Shown: positions 51,880 to 59,337 of the stretch, piece after piece
Position numbering within the stretch: position 1 is the first letter of the stretch
Layout of the letters: every line of letters starts with the position of its first letter
Origin: Dyadobacter chenhuakuii
GTDB taxonomy: Bacteria > Bacteroidota > Bacteroidia > Cytophagales > Spirosomataceae
Length of the DNA: 64,000 bases
Assembly: GCF_023821985.2 (NCBI RefSeq)
Contig: NZ_CP098805.1
Span: forward strand, 5,925,235-5,989,234
Direction: 5' to 3'
The notes under the pieces: model-generated
Seen by the model: only the letters and a program-made list of their open reading frames with translations
What the model was told of the DNA's origin: nothing
The model's database searches: none
Program-made: the position numbers and the translations under genes

Positions 51880-52938
51880 ATGAAAAAAGAATTGTCGGCA
51901 ATTGACGCCAAGTATGAAGCACAAAAAATAGCATTTGGTCCCATGTATTTTCAAGCGGTCGTTGCGCTTCGGGAATTGGGCATTTTGCAGTTTATCAGCA
52001 ACAATCGGAAAGGTGTCAGCATTGAGACGATTATTGAAAAAACCGGTGTGTCGGAGTATAGTGTTACTTTGTTGCTGGAAGCCGCTGAGGTTCTTGGGGT
52101 TGTGGAAGTGGAAGACGACATTATTAAAATTTCCAAGATCGGTTTTTTCCTCCTGAAAGACGAAATGACGCGGGTCAATATCAACTTCATGAATGATGTT
52201 TGCTATCTCGGTGCAAAAAATATGACCGAAAGCTTCAAAAATGGCAAACCTGAGGGGCTGAAAGTGCTGGGCAACTGGCCGACCATTTACGAGGGACTTT
52301 CTGTATTACCGGAGCCAGCGAAAACTTCCTGGTTCGAATTTGACCATTATTATTCGGACAACGCATTTCCCGAAGCATTAAAAATTGTGTTCAGGAACAA
52401 TCCAAAATTAATTTTTGACGTAGGCGGAAACACAGGTAAATGGTCATTTGCATGCTGCAAGCACGATCCTAATGTCAGGTTAAAAATACTTGACCTTCCA
52501 GTTCAGCTGAAAGTGGCACAGGCCAATGCAACGGAGCGGAATTTACTGGACCGCATTAGTTTCCACCCGATTGACCTCCTGGATCGTTCGCAGGAAATCC
52601 CGAAGGGCGCTGATGTGATCTGGATGAGTCAGTTTCTGGATTGCTTTTCAAAAGAGCAGATCATTCAGATCCTCGAAAATGCGTGCTATGCAGCTTCCGA
52701 AAACACGACGCTCTACATCCTGGAACCCTTTTTCGACAACCAGAATTTCCCGGCTGCTCATCATAGCCTGGTGGCTACATCGCTCTATTTCACAATTATG
52801 GCGAATGGAAACAGCAAAATGTATCGTGTGGAAGTAATGAAGGATCTGGCCCGTCAGGCTGGGTTCGAAATCGTGGAAACCTATCCGTTGATCGGCGATA
52901 GCTATCATACTATTTTGGAATGCAAAAAACGGGCTTAG
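51880..52938 (+). CDS. SAM-dependent methyltransferase (O-methyltransferase fold)
   Basis: A 352-residue class I methyltransferase with an N-terminal winged-helix dimerisation domain (about 1-110; IIEKTGVSEYSVTLLLEAAEVLGVV, cited in part) and a Rossmann SAM domain with FDVGGNTGKWSFA (about 181-193, motif I) and LKILDLPVQL. This is the layout of plant-type O-methyltransferases and of tailoring enzymes in polyketide clusters. Where those usually have a catalytic His (LHDW-like), this one reads WMSQFLDCFSKEQ (248-260), with Asp at 254, so phenolic O-methylation by the standard mechanism is doubtful. C-methylation or another acceptor is possible. It is probably a tailoring step in the cluster. 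Confidence 0.82.
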   Translation: MKKELSAIDAKYEAQKIAFGPMYFQAVVALRELGILQFISNNRKGVSIETIIEKTGVSEYSVTLLLEAAEVLGVVEVEDDIIKISKIGFFLLKDEMTRVNINFMNDVCYLGAKNMTESFKNGKPEGLKVLGNWPTIYEGLSVLPEPAKTSWFEFDHYYSDNAFPEALKIVFRNNPKLIFDVGGNTGKWSFACCKHDPNVRLKILDLPVQLKVAQANATERNLLDRISFHPIDLLDRSQEIPKGADVIWMSQFLDCFSKEQIIQILENACYAASENTTLYILEPFFDNQNFPAAHHSLVATSLYFTIMANGNSKMYRVEVMKDLARQAGFEIVETYPLIGDSYHTILECKKRA

Positions 52939-52988
52939 GAACATCTGGTTCTGATCATTTGTTTAAGCAATAGTCTACGATTAGTTAC

Positions 52989-53474
52989 ATGAAAAGATCC
53001 CTGATTATTATCATACTCGTTTGCCTGGCATCCCTGACTACGTTTGGGTTTGTTCAGTCGGAAAAAAAAGATTTTTATAAGGCATTGTCGAGCGGGGAAG
53101 AATCCACTATCGATCAGGCGCTTGCAAATCTTGAAAAGGAAAAACCGTCTTCCCGGATCAACGCCTGCAAAGGCGCATTGACAATGAAGAAGGCGGGGTT
53201 TCAGAAAAGTGTAAAAGTGAAAGTCAAAACTTTCAAAAAAGGTGCTTATATGCTTGAAGATGAGATTAAAAGTAATCCGGCCAATACAGAATACCGGTTT
53301 CTGAGACTAACCATTCAGGAACATGCACCTAAGGTTTTGAAATATAATAAGCAGCTTGACGAAGACAAGCAGGCAGTGATAGCGGGTTTTGGCAAGCTGG
53401 ACAATGATTTGAAAGCGATTGTTTCCAATTATGCCAAGGATTCCAAGGTGTTGAAAGCGAGTGATTTAAAGTGA
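52989..53474 (+). CDS. Second small exported protein in the cluster
   Basis: A 161-residue protein with a signal peptide (MKRSLIIIILVCLASLTTFG) and a helical, Lys-rich mature domain (YKALSSGEESTIDQAL, KNA-poor, ending KVLKASDLK). It has no recognised motif. Its start lies 50 bases after the methyltransferase stop and its end 29 bases before the darA-like gene. I recall similar short exported proteins beside DarA/DarB genes in Bacteroidota, which would suggest a role in export or envelope placement of the product, but this is memory and not evidence in the sequence. Confidence 0.65.
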   Translation: MKRSLIIIILVCLASLTTFGFVQSEKKDFYKALSSGEESTIDQALANLEKEKPSSRINACKGALTMKKAGFQKSVKVKVKTFKKGAYMLEDEIKSNPANTEYRFLRLTIQEHAPKVLKYNKQLDEDKQAVIAGFGKLDNDLKAIVSNYAKDSKVLKASDLK

Positions 53475-53503
53475 GAATTCAGGTAAACAGGAATTGTTGA
53501 TCA

Positions 53504-54412
53504 ATGGCAAAAATACTAGTCGTAAACTACTCGCAAACCGGACAGTTGAATGAAATCATCGACCAGTTTTTAGCTCCATTCGATCCAAACAGCATAGAGA
53601 AGCACCAGATTTTCCCGGTTACACCTTACGTTTTTCCCTGGACTACGGAGGAATTCTTCGATAAGATGCCGGAATGTGTTGAGGAGGACACCATTCCACT
53701 AAAATCAATTCCCTACACAGCTGAGCGTTACGACTTGATCGTATTGGGTTATCAGCCCTGGTTTTTGTCCCCTTCGCCACCCGTTACATCCCTGCTTAAA
53801 GACCCTACTTTCCAGTCCATCCTGCGCGGCACGCCCGTTGTGACCGTCATAGGAGGAAGAAATATGTGGCTCAATTCGCAGGAGAGTGTTAAAAAGTTAA
53901 TTAAGAATGCAGGCGGTAAGCTGGTAGGCAACATTCCGCTGATGGACCGGACGTCGAATCTGATCAGCGCATTTACTATTTTACATTGGATGCTAACCGG
54001 ACGAAAAGACCGAAAATGGAATATTTTTCCACTTCCCGGCGTTAGTGACCAGGATATCCGAAGCGCATCGCAATTTGGCGATATTGTGAACAACGCAGCA
54101 GCAAAATCAGATTACGGCAATCTGCAGAACGAGATTCTGGCAACAGGTTTGATCGCGATCCCGACAGACATTCTGTTTATTGAACAACGTGCCAAAAAAC
54201 TTTTCAGGATCTGGGCAAAGCTGATCAAAACAAAAGGAACGACTCCTGCTAAGCGGAAAAGACTGGTTGGTTTTTTCAAATATTATCTGCTGATCGCCTT
54301 GTTTATGGTCGCTCCCGTGATCCTTTTCGTATATAATTTGCTGATCGTGCCTTTTACCGGAAATGCGATTAAGAAGAAAAAACAATACTTTTGTGGTGTA
54401 GAAACCAAATAA
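53504..54412 (+). CDS. darA: DarA-like dialkylresorcinol-forming flavoprotein (aromatase)
   Basis: A 302-residue protein with a flavodoxin-like N-terminal domain: ILVVNYSQTGQLNEI (about 3-17, FMN phosphate loop), LIVLGYQPWFLSPSPPV (~77-93) and VTVIGGRNMWLNSQ (~111-124). A C-terminal membrane helix lies at about 262-286. It resembles proteins named DarA, which aromatise the cyclohexanedione formed by DarB into a dialkylresorcinol. It stands 2 bases before the darB-like gene, the usual order. It is probably attached to the inner membrane through the C-terminal helix. Names follow the Pseudomonas/Photorhabdus system. Confidence 0.78.
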   Translation: MAKILVVNYSQTGQLNEIIDQFLAPFDPNSIEKHQIFPVTPYVFPWTTEEFFDKMPECVEEDTIPLKSIPYTAERYDLIVLGYQPWFLSPSPPVTSLLKDPTFQSILRGTPVVTVIGGRNMWLNSQESVKKLIKNAGGKLVGNIPLMDRTSNLISAFTILHWMLTGRKDRKWNIFPLPGVSDQDIRSASQFGDIVNNAAAKSDYGNLQNEILATGLIAIPTDILFIEQRAKKLFRIWAKLIKTKGTTPAKRKRLVGFFKYYLLIALFMVAPVILFVYNLLIVPFTGNAIKKKKQYFCGVETK

Positions 54413-54414
54413 TA

Positions 54415-55557
54415 ATGTCAGACGCATATATTACCAGAATTGCCAAGTTTTTGCCGAATGAGCCCGTTTCCAATGATGAAATGGAAGCATATTTAGGATA
54501 TATAAATGGAAAGCCTTCCAAATCAAAAGCACTTGTTTTACGTAATAACGGCATAAAAAACAGATATTATGCGCTGCTGAAAGACGGCACAACGACGCAT
54601 ACCAATGCAGAAATGGCGGCGCTGGCGGTAACAAAACTTTTTGAAAAAAATACATCGGAAATAAAGGACGTGGACCTGATCAGTTGTGCTACGTCGAGCC
54701 CGGACCAACTGATGCCCTCACACGGTTCAATGGTGCACGGCTACTTGAAAGACACCGGCCCTGTTGAGGTTGTGTCGCCTTCGGGCGTTTGCTGCGCGGG
54801 GATGCACGCTTTCAAATATGCCTACATGTCTGTAAAACTGGGCGAAAAGCAAAAAGCGGTGGCCTGTGCTTCCGAAAGGCTTTCTCCTGTTTTGCGCGCG
54901 GATCAGTTTGAGGATGAAGTGCAGCAGCTTTTAAGGCTTGAAAAAAATCCTTATCTGGCTTTCGAAAAAGACTTTCTACGCTGGATGTTGTCGGATGGCG
55001 CCGGCGCTTTCCTTGTCGAATCCGAGCCCAACAAGTCCGGGATATCATTGAAAATTGATTGGATAGAAGGCTGCTCCTATGCCAACGAGGAGGAGGCATG
55101 CATGTATATGGGCGCTGACAAGCAGGAGGACGGTACGCTTAAAAGCTATAAAGATTTTAAAAGTGAGCAGGTCCTGGAACAGTCTGTGTTCAGTATCAAG
55201 CAGGATGTGAAGCTTTTAGGAGAAAAAATTGTTAAATTGGGTTTTGCCAAATTAAAAGATATCCTCGACAAACGGGGGATCAGCATGGATGAAGTGAGCT
55301 ATTTCCTGCCGCACTTGTCCAGCTACTTTTTTGAAAACAAAATCGAAGACTTCTGTAACGAGAACGGCATGCCGATTTCAAAGGAAAAGTGGTATACCAA
55401 CCTGGTTACCAAGGGCAATGTAGGTTCGGCTTCGATTTATATGATGCTTGAAGAAGTTTTTTACAGCGGGGCACTGAAAAAGGGTGAGAAGATACTTTTA
55501 GCAGTTCCCGAAAGCTCCCGCTTCTCTTATATGTTCTGTATGTTGACCGTTTGCTGA
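54415..55557 (+). CDS. darB: DarB-like ketosynthase III (dialkylresorcinol cyclisation)
   Basis: A 380-residue beta-ketoacyl-ACP synthase III-type enzyme with a complete triad: C127 in SGVCCAGMHAF, H300 in FLPHLSSYF and N335 in TKGNVGSASIY. DarB enzymes condense a beta-ketoacyl thioester with a second, unsaturated acyl unit and cyclise it to a cyclohexanedione. The DarA-like gene ends 2 bases before it, strongly suggesting translational coupling. The frame is open upstream to 54391, but ATG 54415 gives the usual N terminus. Ordinary FabH is unlikely, because FabH is not paired with a DarA-like flavoprotein. Confidence 0.82.
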   Translation: MSDAYITRIAKFLPNEPVSNDEMEAYLGYINGKPSKSKALVLRNNGIKNRYYALLKDGTTTHTNAEMAALAVTKLFEKNTSEIKDVDLISCATSSPDQLMPSHGSMVHGYLKDTGPVEVVSPSGVCCAGMHAFKYAYMSVKLGEKQKAVACASERLSPVLRADQFEDEVQQLLRLEKNPYLAFEKDFLRWMLSDGAGAFLVESEPNKSGISLKIDWIEGCSYANEEEACMYMGADKQEDGTLKSYKDFKSEQVLEQSVFSIKQDVKLLGEKIVKLGFAKLKDILDKRGISMDEVSYFLPHLSSYFFENKIEDFCNENGMPISKEKWYTNLVTKGNVGSASIYMMLEEVFYSGALKKGEKILLAVPESSRFSYMFCMLTVC

Positions 55558-55572
55558 TCTAATTGCTGATCC

Positions 55573-55971
55573 ATGAAAAAGGAAGACCTTCCACAAGACC
55601 CGGGCGCACTGGATAAATTTACCAGGGAAGTATGTTACGTCAAAAATCAGGACGGAAAATACGAAACCGCGTTGAGCAGAGGTTGGGAGGTTAAAAAACA
55701 GGCGCTGGATAGCGCATGGGACGATGTGAATGAACGGATAGCGGACGCCAGAAAAGCCGTAGCAAACGGTGAGAAAAGTCCGATCTACTACTATATGGAA
55801 CTCCGGTTGATGGATCTGTCGGTTCTGTCGGGTTACACAGGTTTTTTTCCTTTTTTTATCAAAAGACATTTAAAACCATCTGTTTTTAAAGGATTAAGCG
55901 ACCGGAAGCTGGAAAAATATGCCAGCGCATTCGATGTTACATTGCAGGAATTGAAAAATTTTAAAGGTTGA
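55573..55971 (+). CDS. Conserved-looking 132-residue protein between darB and the BtrH-like gene
   Basis: A soluble protein of 132 residues. It is charged, with GEKSPIYYYMELRLMDLSVLS, cited in part (about 68-88), and FFPFFIKRHLKPSVFKGLSDRKLEKY. It has no signal peptide and no motif that I can assign. The C-terminal half (residues ~95-132) looks like a helix-turn-helix-sized helical segment without DNA-binding features. It is 15 bases from darB and 4 bases from the BtrH-like GTG start. I recall similar proteins at the same spot in flexirubin-type loci, where they may be accessory factors to the ketosynthase. It could be a small helper protein. Confidence 0.7.
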   Translation: MKKEDLPQDPGALDKFTREVCYVKNQDGKYETALSRGWEVKKQALDSAWDDVNERIADARKAVANGEKSPIYYYMELRLMDLSVLSGYTGFFPFFIKRHLKPSVFKGLSDRKLEKYASAFDVTLQELKNFKG

Positions 55972-55975
55972 TCCA

Positions 55976-57007
55976 GTGAATATTGATAGCCATACGGATG
56001 AGTTCCGCCACGTTCAGACCGCACATTGTGAGAATGGGGTTACCACGGCATTGTTGCGTTATCACGGTCTGGATTTCATGACCGAGCCGCTGGCTTTTGG
56101 AATGGGTTCGGGGCTTTTTTACATTCAGATTCCTTTCCTTACTGTTAATAACGGCCCTGCGATTTCTTTCAGGACCATGCCGGGTGCTATTTTCAAGCGG
56201 ACTTGCAATTCACTTAATGTAGATGTGACGCGGAAAAAATTCTCAAATGTAGCCTCAGCGGAAGCGTTCCTGGACAAAAAAGTCCAGGAAGGCGTCCCGG
56301 TGGCCTGCCAGGTCGGCGTTTTTCACCTTACTTATTTTCCAAAAGAATACCGGTTCCATTTCAATGCCCATAACCTGATCGTTTTCGGGCAGGAAGACAA
56401 TAATTATCTTATCAGTGATCCGGTCATGGAGGATGTGACCACTTTATCCAAGTCGGATCTCAGCCGCGTTCGTTTTGCACAAGGCCCGCTGGCTCCGAAA
56501 GGACACATTTATTATCCTGAACGGGTGAAACCGGTGACCGATGACATGATCCGTAAAGGGATTGTAAAAGGAATCCGTCGGAATGTGCGTGATATGCTCA
56601 AAATTCCGGGCAGCTTTGCCGGCGTGGATGGCATCAGGCACACAGCGGGGCATATCCGCAAGTGGCGCGATAAGCTTGGGCTGAAAAAAGCCAGCCTTTA
56701 TCTGGGTCAAATTGTTCGGATGCAGGAAGAGATCGGCACAGGCGGAGGCGGTTTTCGGTTCCTATACGGTGCATTTCTGGAAGAAGCGTCCGCTTACATG
56801 CAGGATGATCGTTTGTCGGCTGTTTCTGAGGACTTTACCAAAGCAGGCGACATGTGGCGCGCGAGTGCGATCAAAATGGCGGGCGTTTACAAAGGCCGGT
56901 TGACGGAACAAAAAGATTTTGATGAAATAGCCGATATGCTGGTTGATATCAGATTGGTAGAGAAAGAAGCGTTTCAGAAACTATCGCGCATGAGTCTTGG
57001 TAAATGA
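55976..57007 (+). CDS. BtrH-like acyltransferase (butirosin biosynthesis protein H, N-terminal domain)
   Basis: A 343-residue protein whose N-terminal half matches the BtrH domain: HCENGVTTALLRYHG with candidate nucleophile C18, HFNAHNLIVFG with H132, and ISDPVM with D148. In butirosin synthesis BtrH moves an acyl chain from a carrier protein onto an amine of the antibiotic. Here an ACP is encoded in the same run, so an analogous transfer from ACP to an amine or hydroxyl is likely. The C-terminal ~150 residues are helical (FLYGAFLEEASAYM). It starts with GTG 55976, four bases after the preceding stop. The acceptor is unknown. Confidence 0.78.
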   Translation: MNIDSHTDEFRHVQTAHCENGVTTALLRYHGLDFMTEPLAFGMGSGLFYIQIPFLTVNNGPAISFRTMPGAIFKRTCNSLNVDVTRKKFSNVASAEAFLDKKVQEGVPVACQVGVFHLTYFPKEYRFHFNAHNLIVFGQEDNNYLISDPVMEDVTTLSKSDLSRVRFAQGPLAPKGHIYYPERVKPVTDDMIRKGIVKGIRRNVRDMLKIPGSFAGVDGIRHTAGHIRKWRDKLGLKKASLYLGQIVRMQEEIGTGGGGFRFLYGAFLEEASAYMQDDRLSAVSEDFTKAGDMWRASAIKMAGVYKGRLTEQKDFDEIADMLVDIRLVEKEAFQKLSRMSLGK

Positions 57008-57017
57008 GCATTACGAT

Positions 57018-57767
57018 ATGACCGAACCGGTTAGCATTGAAATACAAAACGTTTCTAAAAAATATAAAACTGCGCAGGAAAACAGCCTTACCGACGTCTC
57101 CCTGAACATTGGTACGTCTGATATTTTTGGCTTGCTGGGACCTAATGGGGCCGGCAAGACAACATTGATCTCGATCCTTTGCGGCATAATCCCGCCATCT
57201 TCCGGAACGGTTAACTTTTACTACCAAAACCAATTTATTTCCGAACAGGAACGCAAAAGCCATATTGGGTTTGTTCCTCAGGAATATGCTTTCTACCAGG
57301 AACTTACGCCGCGGCAAAACCTGGATTACTTCGGCGCCATGTATAACCTGGGCAGGGAAGAGCTTGAAGCGCGTCGGGAAGATCTGCTGGAAATTTTGGG
57401 ATTGGCCCGGTTTGCGGATAAAAAAGTCGGGTCGTTTTCAGGCGGGATGAAACGCCGGGTTAACCTCGCGATCGGCATTATTCACAAACCCGATATCCTT
57501 TTTCTGGACGAGCCCACAGTGGGGGTCGATGTGCAAAGCCGCAATGCGATCATCCGCTATTTGCAGGAAATAAATAAGGCCGGGACGACCATCATCTACA
57601 CTTCCCACCACATGTCCGAAGCAGAGGAATTCTGCAAGCACATTGCGCTCATTGACCATGGTAGGGTTATTGCTAAAGGCGACCTTACAGATCTGAGGAA
57701 AACGCATCACGCTCCTAATCTGCAATCATTATTTATCAAACTGACAGGGGAGGAGTACAGGGATTAA
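57018..57767 (+). CDS. ABC exporter ATP-binding protein
   Basis: A 249-residue ABC ATPase with Walker A GPNGAGKTT (41-49), Q-loop VPQEY, signature FSGGMKRR (about 139-146), Walker B ILFLDEPTVGVD (about 160-171) and the switch TSHHMSEAEE. It is of the DrrA/CcmA type used with ABC-2 exporters. I chose ATG 57018, 10 bases after the upstream stop; a TTG at 56997 is an alternative that would overlap. The permease gene begins one base after its stop. The pair probably exports the resorcinol-type product or a precursor across the inner membrane. Confidence 0.93.
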   Translation: MTEPVSIEIQNVSKKYKTAQENSLTDVSLNIGTSDIFGLLGPNGAGKTTLISILCGIIPPSSGTVNFYYQNQFISEQERKSHIGFVPQEYAFYQELTPRQNLDYFGAMYNLGREELEARREDLLEILGLARFADKKVGSFSGGMKRRVNLAIGIIHKPDILFLDEPTVGVDVQSRNAIIRYLQEINKAGTTIIYTSHHMSEAEEFCKHIALIDHGRVIAKGDLTDLRKTHHAPNLQSLFIKLTGEEYRD

Positions 57768-57768
57768 T

Positions 57769-59046
57769 ATGTTCAAGGTTTTTTCATCATTACGTAAAGA
57801 ATATCTGCTGCTGATCAACGACAAGGTTGGCCTGGCGCTGATGTTCCTGATGCCGCTGCTGCTGGTATTTATCATTACCATTATCCAGGATAGTGCGTAT
57901 AAAATGGTGAATGAGAACCAGATCCCGCTGCTCGTGGTCAATCACGACGCGGGTAAGGAAGGTGATAAGCTTGTTGACCTTCTCAAAAAATCCGGCCTTT
58001 TCAAGATCGATTCGCAGGATGCGGTTGCTGAAAAGTCGTTGAAATCCGAATTATTATCAAGAGGAAAATTGATCGGGTTATACATTCCTAAAACATTTTC
58101 CTCGGGGCTTGAAAGCAATGCAGCCGATGTAAGTAACATTCTGATGGACGATCTGGGGCTGGAACGTGATTCAGTTAACACGGAGAAGGTGTCGATGCCG
58201 ACGCTATCTTTTTATAATGACCCGGTTTTGCAGGAAAATTACAGCTTTTCGATCATGGGCATTATTCAATCCTACATGAGTGTTATTGAAAATTCGCTGA
58301 TGATCGACCGGATGTACTCAACCATGGACCTGGGTGGACAGTCGGAAGAACTGAAAAGGAAAATGATCTCCAACCGGGTTAAGATCAATCAGATCGTGGC
58401 CAGCAACAATAACTCGACGGCTATTCCCAATTCTACACAGCATAATGTGCCTGCCTGGACGATTTTTGCCATGTTTTTTATGGTCGTCTCGCTTGGCAGT
58501 AACATTGTAAAAGAGCGCATTAACGGCAGTTTTCTGCGACTGAAAACCATGCCTACGACATTTATGCTGGTGATGTTTAGTAAAATGGCCATTTACGTGC
58601 TGGTAGCAGTGGTGCAGGTAGCATTGACATTTTCCATGGGAATATGGATACTTCCCGAGCTCGGACTTCCCAAACTAACCATTCCTACTAACCTTTTTGC
58701 ATTCGCCTGCGTGATCCTGATCAGCAGCATGGCCGCCGTGAGTTATGCATTGATGATCGGCGCCTATGCACGGACCGAGCAGCAGGCAAATGGTTTCGGA
58801 GCGATTTCCATTATTATTTTCGGGGCAATAGGCGGTATCCTGGTGCCTACATTCGTTATGCCTGGTTTTATGCAGTTTGCCAGCAACTTTTCACCTCTGC
58901 ACTGGTGCCTGGAAGGTTTCTACATTCTTTTCCTCAAAGGCGGAAGCTGGCAGGAGCTCAAAAATGTCTTCGCCTTTTTAGGGATATTTATCCTGCTTTG
59001 TCAACTTGCCACTTATTTTAAGCTTAGGATGGAAAGAATTATTTAA
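57769..59046 (+). CDS. ABC-2 type exporter permease
   Basis: A 425-residue membrane protein: one helix near the N terminus (about 22-42), a large extracytoplasmic domain (~45-225) and five helices from about 225 to 420, as in ABC-2 permeases of the YhgE/DrrB-like class. NMVxx-like substrate contacts cannot be read. It follows the ATPase by one base. The large outer domain is a feature of exporters that hand substrates to periplasmic partners. The ACP start lies 22 bases downstream, showing that transport and synthesis genes are interleaved. Confidence 0.88.
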   Translation: MFKVFSSLRKEYLLLINDKVGLALMFLMPLLLVFIITIIQDSAYKMVNENQIPLLVVNHDAGKEGDKLVDLLKKSGLFKIDSQDAVAEKSLKSELLSRGKLIGLYIPKTFSSGLESNAADVSNILMDDLGLERDSVNTEKVSMPTLSFYNDPVLQENYSFSIMGIIQSYMSVIENSLMIDRMYSTMDLGGQSEELKRKMISNRVKINQIVASNNNSTAIPNSTQHNVPAWTIFAMFFMVVSLGSNIVKERINGSFLRLKTMPTTFMLVMFSKMAIYVLVAVVQVALTFSMGIWILPELGLPKLTIPTNLFAFACVILISSMAAVSYALMIGAYARTEQQANGFGAISIIIFGAIGGILVPTFVMPGFMQFASNFSPLHWCLEGFYILFLKGGSWQELKNVFAFLGIFILLCQLATYFKLRMERII

Positions 59047-59068
59047 GTTTGAATTCAGAAAAGAAATT

Positions 59069-59335
59069 ATGGACATAGAAAGTTTAAAACCCGTCATTAA
59101 AGGTCAGATTGTACAATATTTGAATTTACTTGACATTAATCCGCAGGACATTAAGGATGACGAACCCCTTTTCGGAGGCGACCTGGGCCTGGATTCAATT
59201 GATTCGCTGGAACTGGTGGTGCTTCTTGAAAGAGAGTACGGGATCAAAATCACCAATCCTGCCGAGGGAAGAAAAATCCTTGTGGATGTAAACCACATGG
59301 CTGAATACATTTTAGCAAATACAAAAACGGCCTGA
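59069..59335 (+). CDS. Acyl carrier protein
   Basis: An 88-residue carrier protein with the phosphopantetheine site at S43 (GDLGLDSIDSLELV) and an overall acidic, four-helix pattern. ATG 59069 gives a normal-sized ACP; longer upstream readings overlap the permease gene. It is probably charged by the phosphopantetheinyl transferase at 46603 and should carry the acyl or polyketide chain for the ketosynthases, the DarB-like enzyme and the BtrH-like acyltransferase. In dialkylresorcinol loci an ACP (DarC) is part of the core set, so this may be that gene. The ketosynthase follows 2 bases later. Confidence 0.9.
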   Translation: MDIESLKPVIKGQIVQYLNLLDINPQDIKDDEPLFGGDLGLDSIDSLELVVLLEREYGIKITNPAEGRKILVDVNHMAEYILANTKTA

Positions 59336-59337
59336 AT

